Source of the DNA: Candidatus Woesebacteria bacterium GW2011_GWA1_41_7
Lineage (GTDB): Bacteria; Patescibacteriota; Microgenomatia; UBA8517
Length of the DNA stretch: 12,973 bases
Direction of reading: 5' to 3'
Assembly: GCA_000997405.1 (NCBI GenBank)
Contig: LCBU01000047.1
Span: 1 to 12,973, forward strand
In this document: piece after piece, positions 5,568 to 12,807 of the stretch
Position numbering within the stretch: the first letter of the stretch is position 1
Layout of the letters: the number at the start of each line of letters is the position of its first letter
The notes under the pieces: model-generated
Database searches by the model: none
What the model saw: the letters and a program-made list of their open reading frames with translations, nothing else
Told to the model about the DNA's origin: nothing
Position numbers and translations under genes: made by a program

Positions 5568-7298
5568 ATGTTAAAAATTATCAAAAGATTCTATTCGTTT
5601 ATATGGAAACATAAGTGGTGGTTCATCTTGGCAATGATTGCTACCACCTTTGCTTACGTGTTTGAGCTTATTACTCCCTATTTTTTCAAGCTGTTTGTAA
5701 ATACCCTGCAGACCGGTGATTTCGACCAACTCTATAAGCTGATATTAATTTATATTGCTACCCAGTTTGCCGGTCTTGTATTCGGCAACCTCAAGTACTT
5801 ATTGGGTGATATTGTTGCAGTCGACACGTCTATTGATATTAGAAGGTCAATATTTAAATATGTTCAGGAACTGGATATTTCCTTCCATTCAGGGAAAAGC
5901 ACAGGAGCTCTAATTAGCGCTTTCAAACGTGGAGATAATGCTTTTTGGGGTCTTTATGAACGACTCAACCAAAGAATGTGGGAAATTGTTATTGGATTTG
6001 CCGTCATGGGTTACTTTTTTATACAAATCGATTATAGGTTTGTGCTTATATTCCTGGTTTCCTTCCTACTAACCCTGGTAGCAACTAAATATTTGGCAGG
6101 CTACAACATCAAAACACGTAACGAATTTAATGAATGGGAAGATCAAATATCGGGAATTATCACCGACAACCTTATAAATTATGAGACCGTTAAGCTCTTT
6201 GCCAAGGAGGGATGGGAGCAAAATCGTCTTAAAAACACCTTCAAAACTTGGAAAAAGTTTCTTTGGAGGCATTTTTGGACTTATAGAATGATTGACATGA
6301 GTATCGGTTCCCTTGTAAATATTTCCGTTTTTCTGGTGCTGGCCTTTTCCTTAAATCTAATAAAGGAAGGCGGAATAGGGATTGGAGATTTTGTATTAAT
6401 AATCAGCTACGTAAGCATGTTCTTTCCCAAACTTTTTGATCTAATCTACGGACTTAGAGAAATATCAACAAACCTGGCTGATATCAAAAAGTATTTTGAA
6501 TTGCTGGACCACCAGGTTGACGTAAAAGATCCGGAAAACCCTGTAAAAGTTGATCATGTTTATGGCGAAATCATATTTAAGAACGTTAAATTCGCATACC
6601 AAAACAGGTTCAAAAGTGCTATCAATGGAATTAACCTGACAATTGAACAAGGTCAATCTGTGGCTCTTGTTGGACGAAGCGGTTCCGGAAAAACCAGTTT
6701 GGTTAAACTTCTGATGAGATTTTTCGATTTATCGTCGGGTCGCATTACAATTGACGGCATAAATATTAACGATTTTACTAAAGATACTTTAAGAGGGTTT
6801 ATCGGAACTGTTCCCCAAGAACCTATACTATTTAATAATACCATTGCATATAACATTGGTTACGCCGCCAATAATCCAACTTTAGCAAAAATCCGCGAGG
6901 CTGCTAAACTTGCAAATATTGACAATTTTATTCAGAGTCTTCCAAAAAAGTATGAAACAGAAGTTGGAGAGCGTGGAGTAAAGCTCTCCGGAGGCCAAAA
7001 ACAGCGTTTGGCAATTGCCCGAATGATTTTAAGTAATCCCGATATTGTTGTTTTTGACGAGGCTACAAGCCAACTGGATTCCGAGTCCGAAAAACTGATT
7101 CAGGACGCATTTTGGAAAGCTCGTGCCGGAAAAACCACCATTATTATCGCCCACCGGCTTTCAACTATTATGAGAGCAGATAAGATTGTCGTTATGGAAC
7201 GGGGTAAAATTAAGGAAATGGGAACGCATGAAAGTTTAATAGCCAAAAAAGATTCTTTATACTCACATTTTTGGAACTTACAAATTAAATTGGATTAA
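5568..7298 (+). CDS. ABC exporter half-transporter (MsbA/multidrug type, fused TMD-NBD)
   Basis: 576 aa, the normal length for a half-transporter acting as a dimer in the cytoplasmic membrane. Residues 1 to about 320 form the type I exporter membrane domain, with several hydrophobic segments starting at WWFILAMIATTFAYVF. The nucleotide-binding domain follows: Walker A VGRSGSGKTS (about 367-376), Q-loop VPQEP (about 415), ABC signature LSGGQKQR (about 471-478), Walker B IVVFDEATS (about 491-499) and H-loop IIAHRLST (about 524-531). All catalytic residues are present. The substrate is not predictable; lipid, peptide or drug export are all possible. No partner gene is adjacent, so it is either a homodimer or its partner is elsewhere. 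Transcribed away from the 7TM/ATP-grasp operon. Confidence 0.93.
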   Translation: MLKIIKRFYSFIWKHKWWFILAMIATTFAYVFELITPYFFKLFVNTLQTGDFDQLYKLILIYIATQFAGLVFGNLKYLLGDIVAVDTSIDIRRSIFKYVQELDISFHSGKSTGALISAFKRGDNAFWGLYERLNQRMWEIVIGFAVMGYFFIQIDYRFVLIFLVSFLLTLVATKYLAGYNIKTRNEFNEWEDQISGIITDNLINYETVKLFAKEGWEQNRLKNTFKTWKKFLWRHFWTYRMIDMSIGSLVNISVFLVLAFSLNLIKEGGIGIGDFVLIISYVSMFFPKLFDLIYGLREISTNLADIKKYFELLDHQVDVKDPENPVKVDHVYGEIIFKNVKFAYQNRFKSAINGINLTIEQGQSVALVGRSGSGKTSLVKLLMRFFDLSSGRITIDGININDFTKDTLRGFIGTVPQEPILFNNTIAYNIGYAANNPTLAKIREAAKLANIDNFIQSLPKKYETEVGERGVKLSGGQKQRLAIARMILSNPDIVVFDEATSQLDSESEKLIQDAFWKARAGKTTIIIAHRLSTIMRADKIVVMERGKIKEMGTHESLIAKKDSLYSHFWNLQIKLD

Positions 7299-7307
7299 GA
7301 ACACTAC

Positions 7308-7526
7308 TTATTCTTCTTTGCTTTGCATACCAAGAAGCCAAAGCACAGCTTCCTTCTTGTAACGCCTATCACCCCTGGAGTTGATGCGGATAGCCGGAAG
7401 CTTACCTCTTTTACCCCATCTTTTTATCGTCAAAGGAGATACTCTAAGAAGCTCGCTTACCTCACGAACAGTTAATAAATCCGGAAGATCTTCTAACTTG
7501 AGTCTCTTTTTGTTATTTTGATCCAT
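7308..7526 (-). CDS. Small MerR/excisionase-family HTH DNA-binding protein
   Basis: 72 aa, almost wholly an excisionase/MerR-like winged helix: LTVREVSELLRVSPLTIKRW (about residues 18-37), then GKLPAIRINSRGDRRYKKEA, with a short basic N-terminus. Its length is typical of stand-alone excisionase-like regulators. It resembles the HTH of the gene at 1559 (shared RW-x-GKLPA-x-R and RRY/HRYY pattern). A short purine stretch AGGAAA lies about 12 bases before the start, and a perfect -35 sits in the upstream tandem repeat. It converges with the ABC transporter, with 9 bases between stops. It probably regulates its own promoter or a nearby gene; no integrase is present. Confidence 0.8.
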   Translation of the reverse strand: MDQNNKKRLKLEDLPDLLTVREVSELLRVSPLTIKRWGKRGKLPAIRINSRGDRRYKKEAVLWLLGMQSKEE

Positions 7527-7568
7527 TTATATATTGTTTCCTGCCTGAGATCAATCTTTCCTAGTCAG

Positions 7569-7597
7569 AAGATAACAAAAGGTATCTATGATGTCAA
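7569..7597 (-). promoter_or_regulatory. Promoter of the small HTH gene
   Basis: On the minus strand TTGACA (7597-7592), 17-bp spacer, TATCTT (7574-7569), giving a leader of about 35 nt. The second copy of the tandem repeat also carries TTGACA, but the matching -10 position there reads TGCCTT, so only the gene-proximal copy is a full promoter. Confidence 0.55.
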
Positions 7598-7683
7598 TAT
7601 GGAGTTTCTTACCTTTTTGTCAAAAGGCAACAAAAGGTATCTATGATGTCAATATGGAGTTTCTTACCTTTTTGTCAAAAGGC
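7574..7683. repeat. Perfect tandem duplication of a 55-bp unit
   Basis: Two identical 55-bp units (7574-7628 and 7629-7683) are followed by the first 6 bases of a third (AACAAA). Each holds the motif AAAAGGTA near its start, its reverse complement TACCTTTT near its end, and a hairpin-like palindrome CCTTTT-TGTC-AAAAGG that is largely repeated at the unit boundary. The array lies between the stop of uppS and the small HTH gene and overlaps that gene's promoter. It may be a duplicated operator. The remaining 7684-7750 holds only a short imperfect direct repeat (AACAGTGTCGA at 7699, AACAGTGACGA at 7727) and no convincing terminator. Confidence 0.85.
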
Positions 7684-7751
7684 AACAAAGTTTTGTGCAA
7701 CAGTGTCGATAGGTATTTATTCAATAAACAGTGACGAACTCAAAATTGAAT

Positions 7752-8990
7752 TTATGCTACACGTTCTTTGATGGCGCTATAGTACATATGAAGGTAATCT
7801 TCTGCTTTTTTCCAATGCTCCTCCCCCATTCCGGCGAGGGCTAAATTCTTTTCCACACCGGCCAATACTCTGAGATGTGCAGCTTTGGCCGCTTGAAGAA
7901 GTGAAATTCTGTAAACCTCCGCCAAATGTTCTGTCGCCAAAGCCTCTGCATCGGAGGCTATGGCCATACTATCTTTATTTCTCATTTTCCTATTAAAATC
8001 CACCTCCATTGAAGCAACTATTTTAGGTTCGAATGCGAGTTTAATTTCGTCTTTGATGAGCCCGTAAAATTCTCTCATTTTATCTTTAGCCAAATCCCAC
8101 TTATCGTCTTTTTCTTCTATAATCGCTTCTACAAAATATTTAACGGCCTCTTTTGCCAACTCCTTGGAAATGCCATATTGCTCACAGAGATGTTTCATTG
8201 CATAATCCTTAAACCTTACCCCATCAGGGATTTTGGAAAGCCTCCACCAGGAAAGCTCAAGGTTGGCAGTAATTTTAGGATCAAATTTAAAGTGCTCGAC
8301 TGTGTCATTACCCCCAAATCTTCTTCTTCTGCGGCTAAAATCCAAAATCGCATCTTTTAGCTTTTCTGGGGTAAAATCCGGAAGATGTTCAGTTGCAAAA
8401 AAATATTCCGCATATGTCATCTGCCAAGGAAGAAGTCCGCTTGTCCTCTGTTCACCTGAAGTTCTTATAAAAAGATCGGGGTATGGATATGGCTGGTCAA
8501 TTTTATTGGGAGTCACACCATCTTCCACAATTTTTCTTACGGCTCTTAATATCTCGTCCCTTCCACCGTAATCCAAGGCTAAATTTATAATATGTTCGTC
8601 ATATTCACGGGTTGCGCTCTCGACTCTGACGATTTCGTCGGATAACTCCTTGGGAAACCTGTCTTTACGACCTAAATGTATAAGGCGCGTACGATTTTTG
8701 TGACATTCTTTCTCAAAATCTCTCAAACCCTTCTTCAGAAGCTTAAAAAGTTCGTTTATTTCTTCCTTTGGTCTGTCCCAATTCTCCGTAGAAAAAGCCC
8801 AAATTGTAAAAGTGTGGATACCAAACTGCTTTGAAACATGAGCCAGTTCTTTTACTGCTTTATACCCGGCTTTATGCCCTTGCCAAGGATGTAAACCTCG
8901 AGCTCTTGCCCAACGCCTGTTACCGTCAAGGATAATAGCAATATGATTGGGAACATTTGTACCTTCCGGAAGTAAAATCTCACCCGCCAT
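7752..8990 (-). CDS. uppS: Isoprenyl transferase (undecaprenyl diphosphate synthase) with long repeated C-terminal extension
   Basis: Cis-prenyltransferase that adds IPP units to an allylic diphosphate to make the undecaprenyl-type carrier for cell-wall synthesis. ATG 8990 (MAGEILLPEG) gives 412 aa. A longer frame to 9128 would overlap the divergent gene and lacks family similarity. Conserved blocks: IAIILDGNRRWAR with catalytic D22, GHKAGYKAV, TIWAFSTENWDRP, NLALDYGGRDEI, PYPDLFIRTSGEQR, WQMTYAEYFF and RRRRRFGG. The enzyme normally ends at about 230-250 aa. Here about 160 extra residues follow, containing two similar helical segments (264-316 and 352-411). A TATAAT seven bases upstream predicts a leaderless mRNA. 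Divergent from the trans-prenyl synthase that should supply its primer. Confidence 0.92.
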   Translation of the reverse strand: MAGEILLPEGTNVPNHIAIILDGNRRWARARGLHPWQGHKAGYKAVKELAHVSKQFGIHTFTIWAFSTENWDRPKEEINELFKLLKKGLRDFEKECHKNRTRLIHLGRKDRFPKELSDEIVRVESATREYDEHIINLALDYGGRDEILRAVRKIVEDGVTPNKIDQPYPYPDLFIRTSGEQRTSGLLPWQMTYAEYFFATEHLPDFTPEKLKDAILDFSRRRRRFGGNDTVEHFKFDPKITANLELSWWRLSKIPDGVRFKDYAMKHLCEQYGISKELAKEAVKYFVEAIIEEKDDKWDLAKDKMREFYGLIKDEIKLAFEPKIVASMEVDFNRKMRNKDSMAIASDAEALATEHLAEVYRISLLQAAKAAHLRVLAGVEKNLALAGMGEEHWKKAEDYLHMYYSAIKERVA

Positions 8991-8997
8991 GGTCAAA

Positions 8998-9006
8998 ATT
9001 ATAGCA
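8998..9006 (-). promoter_or_regulatory. Extended -10 promoter of uppS, leaderless
   Basis: The minus strand reads TGCTATAAT, a perfect extended -10. The last T is 7 bases from ATG 8990, so transcription should begin at or next to the start codon. Confidence 0.6.
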
Positions 9007-9026
9007 CACCAAAGAGTGATGTGAGG

Positions 9027-9032
9027 TATAAT
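9027..9032 (+). promoter_or_regulatory. -10 element of the polyprenyl synthase gene
   Basis: TATAAT with its last base 9 bases before ATG 9042 again predicts an almost leaderless message and favours 9042 over the upstream GTG 9021 and ATG 9033. No -35 is recognisable. Confidence 0.5.
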
Positions 9033-9041
9033 ATGTTGTTC

Positions 9042-9923
9042 ATGGTACAAGATACGCTTGAAAAAACCAAAGAAACGGTCTGGCCGGAAATCAGAAAGTA
9101 TTTGGAAGACCCCACCTACCCCAGTCAATTCCGAATACCCAAAGACTACAAAAAAGAGGTAGATTTATACTGGAAAATAAACCGCGACTACCCGGAAAGA
9201 AAAGGTAAATACTTACGCCCCACTTTAGTGCTTCTCACGTCCCGGGCTATGGGAACTCGTGCGTCTCAGGCACTGAGCACCGCTGCCGCCATGCAGCTTT
9301 CGGAAGAATGGATACTGATTCATGATGATATCGAAGATAATTCTGAAACGAGACGCGGAAAACCAACCCTTCATAAACTCCATGGGGCTGAGCTTGCCAT
9401 AAACGCCGGCGACGCAGTTAATACTATTATGTGGAAAGTAATTAATGATCTTTCTTCAAAAGAAATAAGCGATGAGTTTTATAGAATTTTAATGCACACC
9501 GTTCTTGGCCAGGCAGTCGAACAAATCTGGACCAATAACAAAATTAAAGACATTACTGATAAAAAATATTTGTTTATTGCTGACAGTAAAAGTGCTTATT
9601 ATTCAATTGCAGGACCGATGCGCCTTGGCGCGATAGTTGCCGGTGCCACTTCCACCCAAATTGATAAAATTACAAATTTCGGGCTTTACCTGGGACGCTG
9701 TTTTCAGTTGGTCGACGACATTCTCGATATTGAACAGGATAAAAAAGAGGGAAAAATCACCTTGGCTAATACCAAAGGTAAAAAGTACACAATAAATCTG
9801 GCCAAGAAAATGAAAGACCTTGCCAGGAATATATTCGATAAAGAACTGGGTTTCCTGTCTCACGAGCCTGCCAGAACCGAATTAAAAGAACTCATAAATT
9901 TTATATTGGAAAGAGAATATTAA
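9042..9923 (+). CDS. Trans-polyprenyl diphosphate synthase (farnesyl/geranylgeranyl type)
   Basis: 293 aa cytosolic enzyme condensing IPP with allylic diphosphates. It has the first Asp-rich motif HDDIEDNSETRRGKPT (D95, D96, D99), the second FQLVDDILDIEQD (D225, D226, D229), and GKYLRPTL for IPP binding. The first motif is plain DDxxD without the two-residue insertion common in bacterial FPP synthases. A bulky residue (W90) sits five positions before it, a pattern associated with short-chain, archaeal-type GGPP synthases, so a C15-C20 product is inferred. This should prime UppS, encoded divergently next door. ATG 9042 is chosen because a TATAAT lies just upstream. Its TAA stop overlaps the convergent idi stop by 3 bases. 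Confidence 0.9.
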   Translation: MVQDTLEKTKETVWPEIRKYLEDPTYPSQFRIPKDYKKEVDLYWKINRDYPERKGKYLRPTLVLLTSRAMGTRASQALSTAAAMQLSEEWILIHDDIEDNSETRRGKPTLHKLHGAELAINAGDAVNTIMWKVINDLSSKEISDEFYRILMHTVLGQAVEQIWTNNKIKDITDKKYLFIADSKSAYYSIAGPMRLGAIVAGATSTQIDKITNFGLYLGRCFQLVDDILDIEQDKKEGKITLANTKGKKYTINLAKKMKDLARNIFDKELGFLSHEPARTELKELINFILEREY

Positions 9924-10429
9924 AATTTCTCTAAAATTAATTTGAACCATGGGGTGTATTTCCGGGGACTTTTTAATAAGTCTTTTTTAAGCTTCTTAAC
10001 CTCAATCCATTTATAATCATCTATTTCCTCAGGGTTTGGACTAAGCTGGCCGTCATAATTTCCTACAAAAACGTGGTCAAGTTCACACTCTCCCCACTGT
10101 TTGTCATCCATTTCAGCTTGATAGGTAAAAATGAAAACTTCTTTGAGTGGGGTTTTAAAACCGAGTTCCTCATAGATCCTTCTTTCTGCAGCCTCCTTGT
10201 AACTTTCCTCGGGGTATGGATGTGTACAAACTGCGTTGCTCCAGACCCCACCCCAGGTTGGTTTTGTGGCTGCTCTTTTAGTAATGAGCATTTTGTCGGC
10301 ATTAAATATTACTATTGATATTGCCCTATGCAGTGGAACCGGGATTTTGTGGGTAGAAAATTTCTCACCAAACCCTAATACGGCATCTTTTTCATCGACT
10401 AGGACAATTGGTTTTGCTCTTTTTTTCAT
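9920..10429 (-). CDS. idi: Isopentenyl-diphosphate delta-isomerase, type 1 (Nudix)
   Basis: Interconverts IPP and DMAPP. 169 aa, the usual size of bacterial type 1 Idi. The catalytic Cys is C68 in WSNAVCTHP. Metal ligands align well with the E. coli enzyme: H27, H34, H70, E114 and E116, the last two in GECELDHVF. The Nudix-like helix reads EAAERRIYEELGF (79-91). It is the last gene of the mevalonate operon; its ATG overlaps the mvaD stop in ATGA (10426-10429), so translation is probably coupled. It supplies DMAPP to the polyprenyl synthase, whose 3' end it overlaps tail-to-tail. Confidence 0.95.
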   Translation of the reverse strand: MKKRAKPIVLVDEKDAVLGFGEKFSTHKIPVPLHRAISIVIFNADKMLITKRAATKPTWGGVWSNAVCTHPYPEESYKEAAERRIYEELGFKTPLKEVFIFTYQAEMDDKQWGECELDHVFVGNYDGQLSPNPEEIDDYKWIEVKKLKKDLLKSPRKYTPWFKLILEKF

Positions 10430-11394
10430 TTCACAATACGGGCTCCTTTTGAGACTCTATTAATTATAATTTTTTTGACACCCTGAATCTTTTCGAGTTT
10501 TGTTTTTACTTTTCTGACATCTTTGGACCGGCATATAACATGAATATTAGGGCCGGCATCAATCGTAAAATACGTTTCTAAGCCCGCTTCCCTCCAGGTG
10601 GTGATTGACTGCATAATTTCTAAAGTTTTAGGCAACCAATAAAATAGCGGGGGCTTGCTGGTCATCATTACCGTGTGCATATTAATAGCTTCTTCCTCAA
10701 CGATTCTTCCAAATTTCGTAAAATCTTTATTTTTTAGTGCTAATTTGATGTCTGCGATCTTTTTATCCATCTCCGAAATTCTCGCTTTATAAAAAGGACT
10801 GCTGGTAGCCTCTTTGTGTCCCTCAGTTGAGCCAACTTTTTTGGATTTTTCGCCTACCACCACTATTATGTCTCTAATATCCCAATATTCAGGAGATTTT
10901 AAAGAATAAGCATATGAATCGCTGCTTTTGGAACCCTTTTTCCACTCAACAAATCCGTCAGGGATCGAACGGCATGCGGAACCCGAACCAAGTCTTGCAA
11001 GAACCGAAAGCTCTTTTTCTGAAAGATTAAGGCCGGCAGCTTTTACACCTGCCAGGGTTAAGGCGGCAAAACCCGAAGCTGAAGATGCTATACCCGCACC
11101 TTTGGGAAAGTTATTCTTACTTAAAACCTCAGCAAAAAAATTAATTCTTGCCATTTTTCGAATCAAGTTGAGATGTCTGCCAATCCTCTCTTTTTCCTTA
11201 CCGTCAATTTTTTTACCATCGATAATTACCAGATCATCAGACAAAATCTTTTTAAACTCTACTGAGGTTTCCGTATATGCATCAGAGAGGTTCATGGAAA
11301 TTGAGGAATTGGCAGGAATTCTCAACTTCTCGTTTTTTTTGCCCCAATATTTAATAAATGCAATATTTGACGGTGCCCGTACAACAACCTTCAT
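10426..11394 (-). CDS. mvaD: Diphosphomevalonate decarboxylase
   Basis: ATP-dependent decarboxylation of mevalonate 5-diphosphate to IPP, the last mevalonate-pathway step. 322 aa GHMP-superfamily protein of normal length. Diagnostic motifs: IKYWGK (14-19), the phosphate loop GIASSASGFAAL (101-112), GSGSACRS (136-143, with the conserved Arg 142) and FTIDAGPNIHV near the C-terminus containing the catalytic Asp. These favour the classical bacterial/eukaryotic decarboxylase over archaeal phosphomevalonate decarboxylase variants. The start codon overlaps the stop of mevalonate kinase in ATGA (11391-11394) and the stop overlaps idi in the same way. Confidence 0.94.
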   Translation of the reverse strand: MKVVVRAPSNIAFIKYWGKKNEKLRIPANSSISMNLSDAYTETSVEFKKILSDDLVIIDGKKIDGKEKERIGRHLNLIRKMARINFFAEVLSKNNFPKGAGIASSASGFAALTLAGVKAAGLNLSEKELSVLARLGSGSACRSIPDGFVEWKKGSKSSDSYAYSLKSPEYWDIRDIIVVVGEKSKKVGSTEGHKEATSSPFYKARISEMDKKIADIKLALKNKDFTKFGRIVEEEAINMHTVMMTSKPPLFYWLPKTLEIMQSITTWREAGLETYFTIDAGPNIHVICRSKDVRKVKTKLEKIQGVKKIIINRVSKGARIVK

Positions 11395-12368
11395 TTTTCT
11401 ATTCTAACTCCCTCCGTATTAAATTTGACATCAATAATAACTCCGCCAGATTTCTCAATTGCTTCTCTTATTTTTGCAGTTTTTGATTTATTTGCCAAGG
11501 CAACCATACAGTCCCCCCCTCCTGCACCGGAAAGTTTAGCACCAAGTGCCCCGGCCCGTCTCGCAGCCTTTGTCAGACTTCCAAGCTCTATACTACTTAT
11601 AGAGAGGTCTTCCAGAAGTTTTTGATTTTCATCCATAAGTTCGCCCAATTTCAAGTAATCTGTATTTTCCAAGGCTATTTTTGCCTTTTCTACAATTACC
11701 CTTATTGAAGCAAAAATTTCGCCAATTTTCTTTTCGTGACTTTTATAAAGTTTAGCCACCTTTTGAACTAAAGTTGTTGTATCTGCTTTAATCCCCGTAT
11801 ATCCGACAACTAATGGTAATCGGGAAATTTTAAGAGGTTTTATTACTTTTCCACCCCTCACAAAATATATCGTACCACCCCAAACTGCAGCAGCAATATC
11901 AAAACCGGATCCTACCCCCTGAACTTCTAAAACAACCTTAAAACATATATCAAACAGAGATTTATTATCTACTTCTATATCAAAAATCTTTGATAATGCC
12001 TTAACCATGCAAACCGTTACTGCGGAAGAGCTTCCAAAACCAAACAAACTGGAGAAGTCACTTTTCGTGTCAATTTTGAGTCCTGATACTATTTTGTATT
12101 TCTTGAAGAAAACCTCAATTGCTTTGAGAACAAATTTGACCTCCTTTGGGTAATCAACACCACCCAAATCAGACACTTTTATGGAATAATTATCTATTTT
12201 AAGCTCGGGGGCGTTGATTTTAATAGATTCCCCCCCGACTTTTTCAACATTAACGTACACTCTTTGGTCAACCGCCGTTACGATACAAGGATTCCCGTAT
12301 AAAACGGCGTGCTCACCAAAAAGCATTAATTTACCCGGTGCCGAGACTAAAACGTTTGACTTTTTCAT
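11391..12368 (-). CDS. mvk: Mevalonate kinase
   Basis: Phosphorylates mevalonate at O5 using ATP. 325 aa GHMP kinase. APGKLMLFGEHAVLYG (10-25) is the mevalonate-kinase N-terminal signature, GFGSSSAVTV (110-119) the phosphate loop, GSGFDIAAAVWGG (153-165) carries the catalytic Asp 157, and AKLSGAGGGDCMVAL is the C-terminal Gly-rich motif. The GEHAVLYG signature separates it from phosphomevalonate kinase, which is not encoded in this window. It lies second in the operon; start and stop each overlap a neighbour by ATGA. Confidence 0.94.
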   Translation of the reverse strand: MKKSNVLVSAPGKLMLFGEHAVLYGNPCIVTAVDQRVYVNVEKVGGESIKINAPELKIDNYSIKVSDLGGVDYPKEVKFVLKAIEVFFKKYKIVSGLKIDTKSDFSSLFGFGSSSAVTVCMVKALSKIFDIEVDNKSLFDICFKVVLEVQGVGSGFDIAAAVWGGTIYFVRGGKVIKPLKISRLPLVVGYTGIKADTTTLVQKVAKLYKSHEKKIGEIFASIRVIVEKAKIALENTDYLKLGELMDENQKLLEDLSISSIELGSLTKAARRAGALGAKLSGAGGGDCMVALANKSKTAKIREAIEKSGGVIIDVKFNTEGVRIEK

Positions 12369-12784
12369 GGCTCATCAAGGTCTCTTACTATCAGTTCTCT
12401 TCCGGTAGTAATTTTTGATATCCTTTTTGCGGTATCTATAAGTAGAGATCTGATTGATTCACCTGCAACTGCTAGGGCTTCTGTCTCGCTTACTAACCCA
12501 AGCGAAAGCTCCTGGGCGATATAGTTAACCTTATCAGATGTCCTGAGACTACTGCAGTGCCAGGATTCACAAGTTCCGGGTTTACCTTTTTGATGTAGGC
12601 CACATCCCTCCCCCTTTTTACCGGAGCTATCGTTTAAATGTGGACAGGGTGAGTTTTCAGGTTTCGTAATCGAAACCAGCTGCCCATCGAGTTCAATGTT
12701 GGGTAGCACACAACAGGCATTACAAAGCTTTCCGCTCGGGAGTTCACAGCCTTGTTTGCCCCATATATTAATTCTTTCTTGCAT
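12365..12784 (-). CDS. YkgJ-like cysteine-cluster protein heading the mevalonate operon
   Basis: 139 aa soluble protein with eight Cys: C13, C21, C24 and C25 (LCNACC), C47 (CPHL), C61 (GCGLH), C72 and C77 (ESWHC). This is the spacing of the YkgJ/CxxCxxCC family, predicted to bind zinc or an iron-sulfur cluster; its molecular role is unknown. The C-terminal 60 residues are helical and Cys-free. Its stop overlaps the mevalonate kinase ATG in ATGA (12365-12368), so it is the first cistron of the isoprenoid operon. A TATAAT (12797-12792) ends 7 bases before the ATG with no Shine-Dalgarno between, predicting a leaderless transcript. Whether it serves isoprenoid synthesis or is only co-transcribed cannot be told. 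Confidence 0.78.
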   Translation of the reverse strand: MQERINIWGKQGCELPSGKLCNACCVLPNIELDGQLVSITKPENSPCPHLNDSSGKKGEGCGLHQKGKPGTCESWHCSSLRTSDKVNYIAQELSLGLVSETEALAVAGESIRSLLIDTAKRISKITTGRELIVRDLDEP

Positions 12785-12791
12785 TGGTGAT

Positions 12792-12799
12792 ATTATAAT
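12792..12799. promoter_or_regulatory. Palindromic bidirectional -10 (ATTATAAT) between two leaderless genes
   Basis: The 8-mer reads TATAAT on both strands: plus 12794-12799, minus 12797-12792. The gaps to the start codons are 8 bases (GTG 12808, plus) and 7 bases (ATG 12784, minus). One melted region could therefore serve two opposing promoters, each starting transcription at about the first base of its gene. Confidence 0.6.
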
Positions 12800-12807
12800 C
12801 TATAACC

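Noticed and set aside
7574..7689. CRISPR array
   Set aside because: Only two abutting identical 55-bp units with no spacers between them and no cas genes; it is a tandem duplication.
7684..7750. Intrinsic terminator after uppS
   Set aside because: Short complementary stretches exist (for example GCACAAA/TTTGTTGC on the minus strand), but stem and T-tract are too poor to call.
9021..9041. GTG 9021 or ATG 9033 as start of the polyprenyl synthase gene
   Set aside because: Both lie in or directly against the TATAAT element (9027-9032); a transcript from it would begin after them. ATG 9042 fits.
8991..9128. 46-residue N-terminal extension of the uppS frame
   Set aside because: It overlaps the divergent polyprenyl synthase start, has no family similarity, and the TATAAT at 8998-9003 would lie inside it.
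10928..11407. 159-residue plus-strand frame antisense to mvaD
   Set aside because: It mirrors the mvaD coding sequence, shows no recognisable family, and no promoter or ribosome site precedes it.
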